Part shown: positions 17,750-25,741 of the stretch, in pieces
Layout of the letters: each line of letters starts with the position of its first letter
Position numbering within the stretch: the first letter of the stretch is position 1
Assembly: GCF_025699485.1 (NCBI RefSeq)
Contig: NZ_JANUXN010000002.1
Coordinates: forward strand, 62,001-126,000
Direction of reading: 5' to 3'
Source: Thauera carbonicopians
GTDB lineage: Bacteria > Pseudomonadota > Gammaproteobacteria > Burkholderiales > Rhodocyclaceae
DNA: 64,000 nt
Made by a program: the position numbers and the translations under genes
Notes under the pieces: model-generated
Seen by the model: only the letters and a program-made list of their open reading frames with translations
What the model was told of the DNA's origin: nothing
Databases searched by the model: none

Positions 17750-18193
17750 TCAACTGCGGACGGCGTCGGCCCAGCAGTTGGGGGTTTCGTACAGGCGTAC
17801 GCGTTCGAGTCGCAGATGGTTGCCGTAGGTGTCGCGGTAGGCCGGGTCGAGGATGCGGAACGCTTCGGCGGCGAGGTTCTCCGCCGTCGGCACGACGTCG
17901 AGCACGACGGTCTTGTGGCCGGGAATGGCGTCGAGCATGGTGACGACCTGGGTGTCGCCCCGATAGACCAGGAAGGCATGATCCCAGCGCGACACGACGA
18001 GGTCGTTGGCGATGCGCTTGACGTCGGCGAAATCCATCACCATGCCGTTGACCGGCAGGCCATCGGCCTTGATGACTTCGCCGGAAAGGGTCACTTCCAG
18101 TGCGTAGCGATGGCCGTGAAGGTGACGGCACTGGCTGGCATGGTCGGGAATCCTGTGTCCGGCATCGAATTCGAGACGGCGGGTGATGCGCAT
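17750..18193 (-). CDS. queD: 6-carboxytetrahydropterin synthase QueD
   Basis: QueD converts dihydroneopterin triphosphate to 6-carboxytetrahydropterin, the first committed step to preQ0 and queuosine. The 147-residue protein has FDAGHRIPDHASQCRHLHGHRY, carrying the catalytic Cys and the zinc histidines (GH and HGH), MVMDFADVK, the catalytic WDHAFL and PTAENLA, and the pterin-binding Glu in YETPNCW. The start at 18193 has GAGG just upstream; an in-frame ATG at 18205 has no ribosome site. The other que genes are not in this window. Confidence 0.93.
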   Translation of the reverse strand: MRITRRLEFDAGHRIPDHASQCRHLHGHRYALEVTLSGEVIKADGLPVNGMVMDFADVKRIANDLVVSRWDHAFLVYRGDTQVVTMLDAIPGHKTVVLDVVPTAENLAAEAFRILDPAYRDTYGNHLRLERVRLYETPNCWADAVRS

Positions 18194-18219
18194 GGCTGAC
18201 CTCATTCAAACGGGCGCGG

Positions 18220-18225
18220 ATTATA
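18220..18225 (-). promoter_or_regulatory. Extended -10 element for queD
   Basis: TGCTATAAT on the minus strand gives a perfect TATAAT with the upstream TG of an extended -10, about 27 bases before the queD start. A -35 is weak, as is usual for extended -10 promoters. Confidence 0.5.
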
Positions 18226-18347
18226 GCATCAGCGATATGCGACCCTTGCTGCGGCAATATCCGCAAGTGATTGAGTCGAAGCCGCTTTTCCGGGCGCCCG
18301 GGCTTTTCCTGGCTGGATGCAGGCAGGGCCGCAGGCGGGCGGCGCAC

Positions 18348-18378
18348 ATAAAAAAGGCTGACGGTTCGCGTCAGCCTT
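18348..18378 (-). terminator. Intrinsic terminator of the XRE regulator gene
   Basis: A perfect 10-base stem (18354-18363 with 18369-18378) around a GTTCG loop is followed on the minus strand by a run of T. It lies 22 bases past the stop of the regulator gene. Confidence 0.8.
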
Positions 18379-18399
18379 CGATGCTGCGTCGCACGGCGC

Positions 18400-18693
18400 T
18401 CAGCGCTCTTTCTTCTTTGCGCGTGCTTCCTTCTTCAGGGTCTTGTACAGCTCGGGGTTGGTGGCCTTAAGGTACTCGGCCACTTCCACGTCGTCCTTCT
18501 TGACCTTGTTGATGTCGATCTGCTCGACGTGGACCAGGCGCAGCAGCGCCTGAACGGGGCGGGGAATGTTGCGGCCGCTTTCGTAGCGGGAGCCGCCGCT
18601 CTGGGTGACGCCGATCTTGGACCAGAACTGGGACTGGTTCAGACCCAGCTTGCGACGGATTTCGCGGACGTCGATGTTGTCACTGGATTTCAT
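18400..18693 (-). CDS. XRE-family helix-turn-helix transcriptional regulator
   Basis: A 97-residue DNA-binding protein. The HTH spans about residues 9-60: VREIRRKLGLNQSQFWSKIGVTQSGGSRYESGRNIPRPVQALL, in the order typical of Cro/C1-type domains, with the recognition helix at TQSGGSRYESG. The C-terminus is lysine-rich (LYKTLKKEARAKKKER). The start at 18693 has AAGGAAATAGAG before it. A perfect inverted repeat sits 26-46 bases upstream and is a likely autoregulatory operator. Targets are unknown. Confidence 0.85.
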   Translation of the reverse strand: MKSSDNIDVREIRRKLGLNQSQFWSKIGVTQSGGSRYESGRNIPRPVQALLRLVHVEQIDINKVKKDDVEVAEYLKATNPELYKTLKKEARAKKKER

Positions 18694-18718
18694 CTCTATT
18701 TCCTTGGTTGAGTGCACT

Positions 18719-18739
18719 TGTCATGGATTTACCATGACA
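18719..18739. promoter_or_regulatory. Perfect inverted repeat, likely operator of the XRE regulator
   Basis: TGTCATGG and CCATGACA form perfect 8-base arms around ATTTA. The site lies 26 bases before the regulator start codon in an unusually AT-rich gap, the expected place for an autoregulatory Cro/C1-type operator. A second 10-base palindrome, GCGCTAGCGC, follows at 18740-18749. Confidence 0.5.
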
Positions 18740-18912
18740 GCGCTAGCGCGATTGTAGGCTGGTTTATGACTTAAGTAATACTACAAGAAAAAGTATAGAT
18801 CACTATCCCGTACAAATACAATGACAGATTTCACGTTTTTGGCATTAAGTGCGTAGGGAGTGCGTTTAGCGGTTTGGGCATGTGATGTCCTGCAAAATTT
18901 TCCACGTTTCGC

Positions 18913-18935
18913 TAGAATCATCCGCTTTATCCACA
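18913..18935 (+). promoter_or_regulatory. lysC upstream region: -10 element and perfect DnaA box
   Basis: TAGAAT (18913-18918) is a plausible -10 for lysC with a weak -35. Nine bases after it, TTATCCACA (18927-18935) is a perfect DnaA box match, centred 22 bases before the lysC start, within the predicted leader. Bound DnaA there could block lysC transcription. Confidence 0.4.
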
Positions 18936-18952
18936 GGTACTTGGATACGACG

Positions 18953-20182
18953 ATGGCACTGATAGTTCAGAAGTACGGCGGCACCTCGGTAGGCAGCCCC
19001 GAGCGCATCAAGAACGTCGCCCGCAAGGTGGCGAAGTTCCGTTCGCAGGGGCATCAGGTGGTTGTCGTGGTGTCGGCGATGAGCGGCGAGACCAATCGCC
19101 TGATCGCTCTCACCAAGGAAGTTGCATCGAACCCCGCACCGCGCGAGCTCGATGTGGTCGTATCCACCGGCGAGCAGGTCACGATCGGCCTGCTGTGCAT
19201 GGCGCTGGAGGACATCGGCGTACCAGCGAAGAGCTACACCGGCGGCCAGGTCAGGATCCTGACCGATTCGCTGCATACCAAGGCGCGCATCCTGGACATC
19301 GACGAGGCCCCGGTACGCAAGGATCTGGACGACGGCCGGGTTGTCGTCGTCGCCGGTTTCCAGGGTGTGGATGAGCACGGCGCCATCACCACGCTCGGCC
19401 GCGGCGGTTCGGACACCACTGCGGTGGCGCTGGCCGCGGCGCTGAAGGCCGACGAGTGCCAGATCTACACCGACGTCGATGGGGTCTATACCACCGATCC
19501 GCGCATCGTCCCCGAAGCCCGCAAGCTCGACACCATCACCTTCGAGGAAATGCTGGAAATGGCCAGCCTCGGCTCGAAGGTCCTGCAGATCCGCTCGGTC
19601 GAATTCGCCGGCAAGTACAAGGTCAAGCTGCGCGTCCTCTCCAGTTTCGAAGATCGCGAAGGCGAGGGCACGCTCATCACCGTTGAGGAAGACAAGAACA
19701 TGGAACAACCCATCATCTCCGGCATCGCCTTCTCGCGCGACGAGGCCAAGCTCATCGTGGTCGGCGCGCCCGACAAGCCGGGCATCGCCTACCAGATCCT
19801 GGGGCCGATCGCCGAGGCCAACATCGATGTCGACATGATCATCCAGAACGTCAGCCACGACGGCACCACCGACTTCTCGTTCACGGTGGCGCGCGGCGAT
19901 CTGGACAAGGCCGTCAAGGTGCTCGACGGTGTCAAGACCCACATCGGCGCCCGCGCGATCGAAACCGACAACACCATGTGCAAGGTTTCCATCGTCGGTG
20001 TCGGCATGCGTTCGCACCCTGGCGTGGCCTCGCAGATGTTCCGCACGCTGGCCGAGGAAGGCATCAACATCCAGATGATCTCGACTTCGGAAATCAAGAT
20101 TTCGGTCGCGATCGAAGACAAGTATCTGGAACTCGCCGTGCGTGCGCTGCACAAGGCTTTCGGCCTCGACACTGCGGCCTGA
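18953..20182 (+). CDS. lysC: Aspartate kinase LysC
   Basis: Aspartokinase makes aspartyl phosphate, the first step to lysine, threonine and methionine. The 409-residue monofunctional enzyme has KYGGTSVG (7-14), [12 protein letters not shown], the [16 protein letters not shown] nucleotide segment (149-164) and [13 protein letters not shown]. Two C-terminal ACT domains follow (about 265-335 and 345-405), opening [23 protein letters not shown] and [15 protein letters not shown], as in feedback-regulated enzymes. Because an in-frame ATG lies inside (NMEQPIISG), a separate small beta subunit is possible, as in Corynebacterium and Bacillus. ATG 18953 is the family start. Confidence 0.95.
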   Translation: MALIVQKYGGTSVGSPERIKNVARKVAKFRSQGHQVVVVVSAMSGETNRLIALTKEVASNPAPRELDVVVSTGEQVTIGLLCMALEDIGVPAKSYTGGQVRILTDSLHTKARILDIDEAPVRKDLDDGRVVVVAGFQGVDEHGAITTLGRGGSDTTAVALAAALKADECQIYTDVDGVYTTDPRIVPEARKLDTITFEEMLEMASLGSKVLQIRSVEFAGKYKVKLRVLSSFEDREGEGTLITVEEDKNMEQPIISGIAFSRDEAKLIVVGAPDKPGIAYQILGPIAEANIDVDMIIQNVSHDGTTDFSFTVARGDLDKAVKVLDGVKTHIGARAIETDNTMCKVSIVGVGMRSHPGVASQMFRTLAEEGINIQMISTSEIKISVAIEDKYLELAVRALHKAFGLDTAA

Positions 20183-20201
20183 TAAAGCTAGTGAATAGCG
20201 T

Positions 20202-20230
20202 TTGACCGAGAGGCGCGAACTCGCTATGAT
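20202..20230 (+). promoter_or_regulatory. Sigma-70 promoter of the tRNA-Ser gene
   Basis: TTGACC (20202-20207) and TATGAT (20225-20230) are separated by exactly 17 bases, near consensus. Transcription would start about 8 bases before the mature tRNA. Confidence 0.75.
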
Positions 20231-20244
20231 CGCGCCTTCCTGAT

Positions 20245-20337
20245 GGAGACGTGGCCGAGAGGTCGAAGGCACTCCCCTGCTAAGGGAGCATACCGTCAAA
20301 AACGGTATCGAGGGTTCGAATCCCTCCGTCTCCGCCA
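20245..20337 (+). tRNA. tRNA-Ser, anticodon GCU
   Basis: The acceptor arms GGAGACG (20245-20251) and CGTCTCC (20327-20333) pair fully, followed by G and an encoded CCA. The anticodon stem CTCCC/GGGAG encloses loop CTGCTAA, so the anticodon is GCU, reading AGC and AGU. The long variable arm (ATACCGT, loop, ACGGTAT) is the serine identity feature, and the T loop GGTTCGAATCC is normal. Confidence 0.97.
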
Positions 20338-20348
20338 GACAAGCACAT

Positions 20349-20380
20349 AACCCGCTGATTCAGCGGGTTTTTGCTTTTTT
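20349..20380 (+). terminator. Intrinsic terminator of the tRNA-Ser gene
   Basis: CCCGCTG (20351-20357) and CAGCGGG (20361-20367) pair around ATT and are followed by TTTTTGCTTTTTT. This ends the tRNA transcript and separates it from the convergent PilZ gene. Confidence 0.85.
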
Positions 20381-20415
20381 GCGGACGAATGGCATCTTTG
20401 CGGCCTTGCACCGCA

Positions 20416-21159
20416 TCAGCACACCGAGTCCGGGTAGTCCACGATCTGCTGGTAGACGTATGCCTTGAGCAGCATTGCGTCGTTAGCATCGAAGCCGGTG
20501 AACTTCAGGCCGTAGCTGTGGATGCCGCTGCCGTTCGCTTCCACGTGGTGGCTGACGATCATGCTGTCGGCTTCCAGCGTGATGCTGTTGCCGTGCAGCA
20601 TCAATACGGTGCTGAAGCGCAGGGGGAACTCGGAGTCGAGCAGGTTCTCCGTACAAACCAGTGCGCCGAGGGCGCTGAGGTTCTCGATTTGCGCACGGAT
20701 CGGCTCTGCCCGATCTGGGCAGTCCGAGTGCAGATCGGCCTCGAGTTCGGTTCTGACGCGCGGGGATCGGCGCACGGGTCGGCCGAAGACGCTGTCCGGA
20801 AACGACAGATGGACATGGTCGAAGGGTAGCCGGCTCACGCGCAGCACGGATGCCCGGAAAGCGTAGGCGTTGGTTCCGGAGAAGCCGCGGACGAGCACGT
20901 TGTCATTTTCCACCAATTCCAGCCGGCATCCGCCGATGGTCGGTGTGGTGACGATGATCGATCGATCCTTCAGGTAACCCACCAGCTTGACGTAGGTTTT
21001 CTGCGACTTCAGCGGCATTCCCCAGTCGAGCTGCAGCGAATCCCCGATCGACGGGCGCATGTCGACGAGGTTGCTGCGATCGGCATGAGCGGCTGTCCGG
21101 GGAGTCTGATTTCGAGCCGACTTCTCTGCGATGTCGGATGAGGCCGTTACGGTGTTCAT
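20416..21159 (-). CDS. PilZ-domain protein with YcgR-like N-terminal domain
   Basis: A 247-residue cytoplasmic c-di-GMP effector candidate. After a disordered start, residues 35-125 resemble the YcgR-N domain (IGDSLQLDWGMPLKSQKTYVKLVGYLKDRSIIVTTP). The PilZ domain follows, with RRSPRVRTELEA (the RxxxR ligand motif) and IENLSALGALV (the [D/N]xSxxG motif, with Asn first). Both ligand-binding elements are present, so binding is likely. YcgR-type proteins brake flagella; flagellar genes and two more PilZ proteins are found 20 kb away. Start 21159 is chosen over 21255 because the upstream extension is not family-like. Confidence 0.82.
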   Translation of the reverse strand: MNTVTASSDIAEKSARNQTPRTAAHADRSNLVDMRPSIGDSLQLDWGMPLKSQKTYVKLVGYLKDRSIIVTTPTIGGCRLELVENDNVLVRGFSGTNAYAFRASVLRVSRLPFDHVHLSFPDSVFGRPVRRSPRVRTELEADLHSDCPDRAEPIRAQIENLSALGALVCTENLLDSEFPLRFSTVLMLHGNSITLEADSMIVSHHVEANGSGIHSYGLKFTGFDANDAMLLKAYVYQQIVDYPDSVC

Positions 21160-21266
21160 GGCGCGTCCTGCGTGGGTCTTGCTCGATTGTACGGTGTCCG
21201 CGGATGCCTGGCATCTGGGGCGGCGATGCTTGTGTTTGCGCCTGGCCTGCTGCACGCTTCGCGCCC

Positions 21267-22133
21267 ATGATCATTCCGTTCCAGAATCTGGTTTGTCCAC
21301 TGGATGCGACGCCGCTCCGGCGTGACGGCTCTACCTGGCGCTGTCCTGCCGGACATGGCTTCGACATTGCCCGCGAAGGCTATGTCAACCTGCTGCCGGT
21401 GCAGCAAAAGCGTTCGCGCGACCCTGGCGACAGCAAGGAAATGGTCGCGGCACGCAGACGCTTCCTGAATGCCGGCCATTACCAGCCGATTGCCGACGAG
21501 GTGAGCCGCAAGGTGCTGGCCGGGCTGCCGCCGCAGGGGCAGGCGAGCTGCCTCGACGCCGGCTGCGGCGAAGGCTACTACCTGCGCCAGCTCGGGATTG
21601 CGGCCGCAGCCCGGGAGCTTGCCCCGGTCGGCGTGGATATTTCCAAATGGGCGGTGCAGGCGGCGGCCAGGCAGCAGCGCGAAGCGACCTGGCTGGTGGG
21701 CAGCAATGCCAGGCTGCCGCTGGCGGATGCCACGCTCGACTGCGTGCTGTGCATGTTCGGTTTTCCGGTATATGCGGAGTTCGCCCGGGTGCTGAAACCC
21801 GGTGGTCTGCTGCTGCAGGTCGATGCCGGCCCGGATCATCTGCGAGAACTGCGCGAGATCATCTATCCGGCGCTGAAGCCCGAGCGCAAGAGCGAACCTT
21901 CGGTGCCGGCAGGATTCGATTGGGGCGCATATGACAGCCTGCGCTTCGCCCTGGACCTGGAAGGCGCCGAGGTGATCGCCGACCTGTTGCTGATGACGCC
22001 CCACCTGTTCCGAGCCACGGCCGAGGGGCGGGCGAGAGCTGCGGCCTTGACTGCGCTGTCTCTGACCGTGGATGCCAGGGTGTCGGCACTGGTGCGCGAC
22101 GGAAGGCCCGCCGTGTCCGGCTCCGCCGGGTGA
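21267..22133 (+). CDS. RlmA-like 23S rRNA (guanine-N1) methyltransferase
   Basis: A 288-residue SAM methyltransferase of the RlmA type, which modifies G745 or G748 in 23S rRNA. An N-terminal zinc-ribbon-like part (VCPLD...WRCPAGHGFDIAREGYVNLL) leads to motif I LDAGCGEGYYLRQLG and motif IV LCMFGFP. The usual second zinc ligand Cys is Asp here (CPLD, residue 13), while Cys10, Cys26 and His30 remain, so metal binding may be changed. The VNLLPVQQKRSRDPGDSKEM segment is a strong family match. It is divergent from the PilZ gene. Confidence 0.85.
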   Translation: MIIPFQNLVCPLDATPLRRDGSTWRCPAGHGFDIAREGYVNLLPVQQKRSRDPGDSKEMVAARRRFLNAGHYQPIADEVSRKVLAGLPPQGQASCLDAGCGEGYYLRQLGIAAAARELAPVGVDISKWAVQAAARQQREATWLVGSNARLPLADATLDCVLCMFGFPVYAEFARVLKPGGLLLQVDAGPDHLRELREIIYPALKPERKSEPSVPAGFDWGAYDSLRFALDLEGAEVIADLLLMTPHLFRATAEGRARAAALTALSLTVDARVSALVRDGRPAVSGSAG

Positions 22134-22145
22134 CGGAGGGTGATC

Positions 22146-22161
22146 CGTGCATGAATGCACG
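22146..22161. repeat. Short perfect inverted repeat after the RlmA-like gene
   Basis: CGTGCAT and ATGCACG pair around GA, 13 bases after the stop codon. There is no T run, so termination is doubtful; it could equally be a protein-binding palindrome before the DUF3334 gene. Confidence 0.3.
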
Positions 22162-22240
22162 CGGCTTATGAGATCGGCCTGCGCGGCGATCTCCGGCTGT
22201 GCTACAAAAGCTCATCGATCCCATCCGTTTCCCGAGCGCC

Positions 22241-22924
22241 ATGAACAAGGCTGACCACCCCGTCGTATTCGGCACCGAAGACCTGCTGCTGGGCCTGTGC
22301 AACTCCGTCTCCTCGGTGCTCGGCAAGGCCACCCAGGGCGAGATCCGCTTCTCCGGCATGGTGCAGAAGATCACCAAGACCTGCCTCAAGCCCGACATCG
22401 GCTGCTTCGTGCTGTTCGACGGCGGCTTCTCTGGGCTGGTGGTGATGAACTTCTCGGCGCAGGCGGCGATGGAGATCTACGAGCGCTACATGCTCAGCAT
22501 GGGCATGGCCAGATCCGAGCTGGCGGTGTCCTACACGTCCGACGAAGTCAGCAACGTCATGGGCGAACTGATGAACCAGATCGTCGGCAATTTCACCGGT
22601 AAGGTCGGGCGCGAACTGCAGATCGACATCACGCAGAACCAGCCCAAGATGCTGGTGCTCAACAAGCAGGTCATCCTCAGCGTCGATACCAAGCTGGATC
22701 AGCCCGAAGCGCGGCGCGTGACTTTCTACACCGCGCAGAACAACGTCTTCTACCTGGAACTGGCGGTCGACCACACCGAATTCATCAAGCTCGTCGATTT
22801 CGAACCGAACGAGGCGCCCGATCCGGACGAACTGCTGGAGCAGAACCGCCGGCCGGCGGAGACCGCAGCGCCGGCGGCCGATGCCGACGAGCACGATGCG
22901 CTGCTGAAGTCGCTGGGCATGTGA
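22241..22924 (+). CDS. DUF3334 protein with CheX-like fold
   Basis: A 227-residue cytoplasmic protein of the DUF3334 family. The central region ELAVSYTSDEVSNVMGELMNQIVGNFTGKVGRELQIDITQNQPKML resembles the CheC/CheX segment in which the E-xxN motif of the phosphatase helix occurs; here EVSNVMGELMNQIVGNF has a related E-x2-N pattern. A chemotaxis or signalling role is therefore plausible but not shown. The tail (DPDELLEQNRRPAETAAPAADADEHDALLKSLGM) is acidic and disordered with a terminal helix. It is convergent with the ABC operon. Confidence 0.7.
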   Translation: MNKADHPVVFGTEDLLLGLCNSVSSVLGKATQGEIRFSGMVQKITKTCLKPDIGCFVLFDGGFSGLVVMNFSAQAAMEIYERYMLSMGMARSELAVSYTSDEVSNVMGELMNQIVGNFTGKVGRELQIDITQNQPKMLVLNKQVILSVDTKLDQPEARRVTFYTAQNNVFYLELAVDHTEFIKLVDFEPNEAPDPDELLEQNRRPAETAAPAADADEHDALLKSLGM

Positions 22925-22935
22925 GCGCGCCGGGC

Positions 22936-24351
22936 CTAGCGGCTTGCCTGGAGCCGGCGCCGGGCAAATGCGAACCGGGTCAGCGCCCATAGCAGGAATG
23001 CCGCCCAGGCCAGGACCAGCCATGCGGGCGGGGCGTGCGGATGAGCCAGCATCCATCCATGGGTGCCAAGACTCAGGATGCCGAAGGCGATGAGCCATGT
23101 CAGACCTGACTGCTGTCCATGCCAGGCCAGCCAGGTCGAATACAGCCCCAGCAGCACCGACAGCACGGCGAAGCCAGCCATCCACAATCCCCACCACGGA
23201 TTCAGCAGGAAGCTCATCTGCATCGCTGCCGGCATGGCAATCGCGATCAGCAGCGCTTTCTCCCGCAGGGACAGGAAAGCCTGCTGCAGCACGGCCTGTT
23301 CCAGAGAAGCCTGCGGAGGCAGGCCAGGGGCGAGGAACAGCTCGGCCCGCTGCCCCTGCAGCCGTGTGCGCAAAGCCATCAGGGCGCGTTGTGGCTTTTG
23401 TACGAGCATCGCCAAGCTGAACCAACTGATGACGAACATGACCGGATTGCCGGACACCGAGCGCGTTCTCTCGACGTCGGCGAAATGGCCGTAGATCAGC
23501 AATGCCGCGCTGCCGCCCAGGAAGATCGCCCAGGTCAGCACCTGGCGGCGCGGGCCGTAGGTCTGGCGAAGGGTCTGGAAATCCTGCCCGAGAATCCTGG
23601 CGAGCATGGCCTGGCTGTTTTCCGCAATCGCCGGGGAGGCGGCAGGCGCCGCCGGGATTCGCTCGCCGAGTGGGGTGGCCGGCAAACGTCCGATCAGGCG
23701 CAACTGCGGCGTCGAGTCTTCCACCCAGGCACCGAAGGACGCCAGCAGAACGTGCCGCCGCCGGGCGATGTGCCAATGCCACGACAGGCCGGCCAGCAGC
23801 AGCGCGGCGCAGCCGGCGGCGAAACGGATGGTCGGCTCGTCCAGTCCGTCCCAATTGAGAATCAGCAGCACGCTTGGCGCGAAGGCGAGCGGCAGCGGCA
23901 GGCTGATGACCAGCAGGCCGATGGTGGAGCCGAGCCACAATGCCGCGGCCAGGGACGGGAGGCTGTTTTCGGTTCCGGTCTGTTGCGGCTGCCACAACAG
24001 CATCACCAGCATCGGCAGACCGACGCTGAACAGCAGGTGAAGGCTGACTGCATCGCGAAAGGTGGCGCCGATGCGCGGCAGGCGCAGTGCCAGCATGCGG
24101 TCGAGCGTCACACACATCCGTGTGCCCATGAAAGCCCACCACAGCGCGGCCACGGCCGTCCAGGTCGCCGGCCAGAAGCGCCTTGCCTCGGCGTCGCCGT
24201 CGAAGAAGCTGGGCAGGCTGCCCATGCCTAGGCCGAACACATACAGTACGATGCCCAGCACGCACACCCAGGCTTCGGGGAACAAAGGCCGTAGCCGGTG
24301 GGCGTGCCTTCGTGTCCCGCTCCGTGGCATGCGCTCAGCCATTCCATCCAT
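22936..24351 (-). CDS. Multispanning membrane protein of the GntR/ABC operon (second paralogue)
   Basis: A 471-residue protein with an arginine-rich cytoplasmic start and about 10-12 hydrophobic segments in two halves separated by a soluble stretch (about 215-275, ending QAMLARILGQDFQTLRQTYGPRRQ). It is a clear paralogue of the gene upstream: both have LRLPRI, VxLPxLxxxLWQP, and LAPGLPPxAxLExAVxxQ. As third and fourth genes after a GntR regulator and an ABC ATPase, the pair probably form the transmembrane part of an ABC-2-like transporter. It overlaps its neighbour by 17 bases. Substrate unknown. Confidence 0.7.
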   Translation of the reverse strand: MDGMAERMPRSGTRRHAHRLRPLFPEAWVCVLGIVLYVFGLGMGSLPSFFDGDAEARRFWPATWTAVAALWWAFMGTRMCVTLDRMLALRLPRIGATFRDAVSLHLLFSVGLPMLVMLLWQPQQTGTENSLPSLAAALWLGSTIGLLVISLPLPLAFAPSVLLILNWDGLDEPTIRFAAGCAALLLAGLSWHWHIARRRHVLLASFGAWVEDSTPQLRLIGRLPATPLGERIPAAPAASPAIAENSQAMLARILGQDFQTLRQTYGPRRQVLTWAIFLGGSAALLIYGHFADVERTRSVSGNPVMFVISWFSLAMLVQKPQRALMALRTRLQGQRAELFLAPGLPPQASLEQAVLQQAFLSLREKALLIAIAMPAAMQMSFLLNPWWGLWMAGFAVLSVLLGLYSTWLAWHGQQSGLTWLIAFGILSLGTHGWMLAHPHAPPAWLVLAWAAFLLWALTRFAFARRRLQASR

Positions 24352-25741
24352 CTCCGTTCGTCCTCGTGTTGATCCGGCGCCTGGCAGTCCGGAAATGCGC
24401 CAGCATCGCGCCCAGATAAATCACCCAGCCCAGCGCGGTCCAGGCATAGGACATCGGGCCATAAGGTGAATGCTGCTGGAGCAGCCACAGATTGGTGGAG
24501 AGGGACAAGGCGAAGAACCCTGCGATCCGCGCGGTCGCCCACAGCGTGATGGCGCTCAGCGGCCGTCCATGCCAGCTCAGCCAGGCCTTATGCACACCTT
24601 GCAGCAGCACGATCAGGGCAAAGCACACCCACCACAGCGCCCACCACATGTTCAGCGAATAGCTCAACTGCACGACTGCGGGCAGGAACAGGGCAAGCAG
24701 CAGTACCCGCTCCCCCACGCAGCGGAAGATCTGCCGCATCACTGCGCCCTCCAGATGGGCGCGCGGCGGCAGGCCGGGGGCGAGATAGAGCTCCACCCAT
24801 TGGGTGCGGCGCTTGGTGAGCAGCTTGTCGACCATATGCTGAGAGTGGTCGATCAGAAGCATGAGCATGATGGCAAGGATCGCCACCTTGTCCTTCCCCC
24901 ACGCCGGTTCGGGCCACACACGGCCAAGCGCAAGCAGCCCGGCGATGCAGCCCGCGACGAGCAGCCAGATCAGCCATTGGCCGCGCCGGCCGTAAGCCTG
25001 GCGGAAGGTCTGGAACCTGCGCCCAAGCATCCTGGCCAGCAGATCCTGGTCGTACCGGGCCGGTACCGGGCTGGCGGATGAAACCATGCCGGCCGGGCTG
25101 CCGTTGACCGGTGGCGATCGGCGGCCAGTCTGCAATGGCAACGATGCCTGCAAGGAACGGCCGCCGAGCCAGGCGCCGCAGGGGGCCCAGATACCGGGGC
25201 GCAGCCGGGACAGATGCCAGCGCCAGCACAGTTCGGCCAGCAGCAGCGCGATGCTGCCGGCGACGAACTGGACTGCAGGGGCGTCGAAATGATCCCAGCC
25301 CAGAATCAGCACGAGTGCCGGCACGACGGCCAGCGGCACCGGCAGGCTCAGGGTCAGCAGGCTGATCGCGGAGCCCAGCCACAGTGCGGCGGCCAGGGCG
25401 CTGAGCATGCTTGCCGAGGGCTGCCAGAGCTGCACGGTCAGCACGGGCAGGGCGACACCCACCACTGCATGCAGGCCGACGGATTTGCGCAACGAGGAGG
25501 CGATGCGCGGCAGGCGCAGCGGCAGCATGCGGTGGGCCGTCAGGCACATCTGTTGCCCCACCAGCCATGACCACACTGCGGCGATGACCACCCACGTTGC
25601 TGGCCAGGGTGTTTGCGTCTCGGTACTCCGGCCGGAGAGAAAGGGGTACAGCGTCATGCCCAGAAAGACCGCCAGCAGCAAGGCGTAAAGCACGTACGCC
25701 CAGATCGGGGGAGCCAATTGGCGCAGGGCACGCGCGTTCAT
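24335..25741 (-). CDS. Multispanning membrane protein of the GntR/ABC operon (first paralogue)
   Basis: A 468-residue polytopic protein beginning MNARALRQLAPPIWAYVLYALLLAVFLGMTL. It shares architecture and motifs with the following gene (LPRIASSLRKSVGLH, LPVLTVQLWQPS, LYLAPGLPPRAHLEGAVMRQ). Its start codon overlaps the stop of the ABC ATPase (4 bases), so the partners are made together. It is probably one subunit of a heterodimeric ABC permease. No ABC-2 signature is obvious by eye, so the assignment rests on the operon. Confidence 0.7.
   Translation of the reverse strand: MNARALRQLAPPIWAYVLYALLLAVFLGMTLYPFLSGRSTETQTPWPATWVVIAAVWSWLVGQQMCLTAHRMLPLRLPRIASSLRKSVGLHAVVGVALPVLTVQLWQPSASMLSALAAALWLGSAISLLTLSLPVPLAVVPALVLILGWDHFDAPAVQFVAGSIALLLAELCWRWHLSRLRPGIWAPCGAWLGGRSLQASLPLQTGRRSPPVNGSPAGMVSSASPVPARYDQDLLARMLGRRFQTFRQAYGRRGQWLIWLLVAGCIAGLLALGRVWPEPAWGKDKVAILAIMLMLLIDHSQHMVDKLLTKRRTQWVELYLAPGLPPRAHLEGAVMRQIFRCVGERVLLLALFLPAVVQLSYSLNMWWALWWVCFALIVLLQGVHKAWLSWHGRPLSAITLWATARIAGFFALSLSTNLWLLQQHSPYGPMSYAWTALGWVIYLGAMLAHFRTARRRINTRTNGDGWNG

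Noticed and set aside
20245-20337. tRNA-Ser as an integration site of a mobile element
   Set aside because: No integrase gene, direct repeat of the tRNA 3' end or foreign composition was found on either side.
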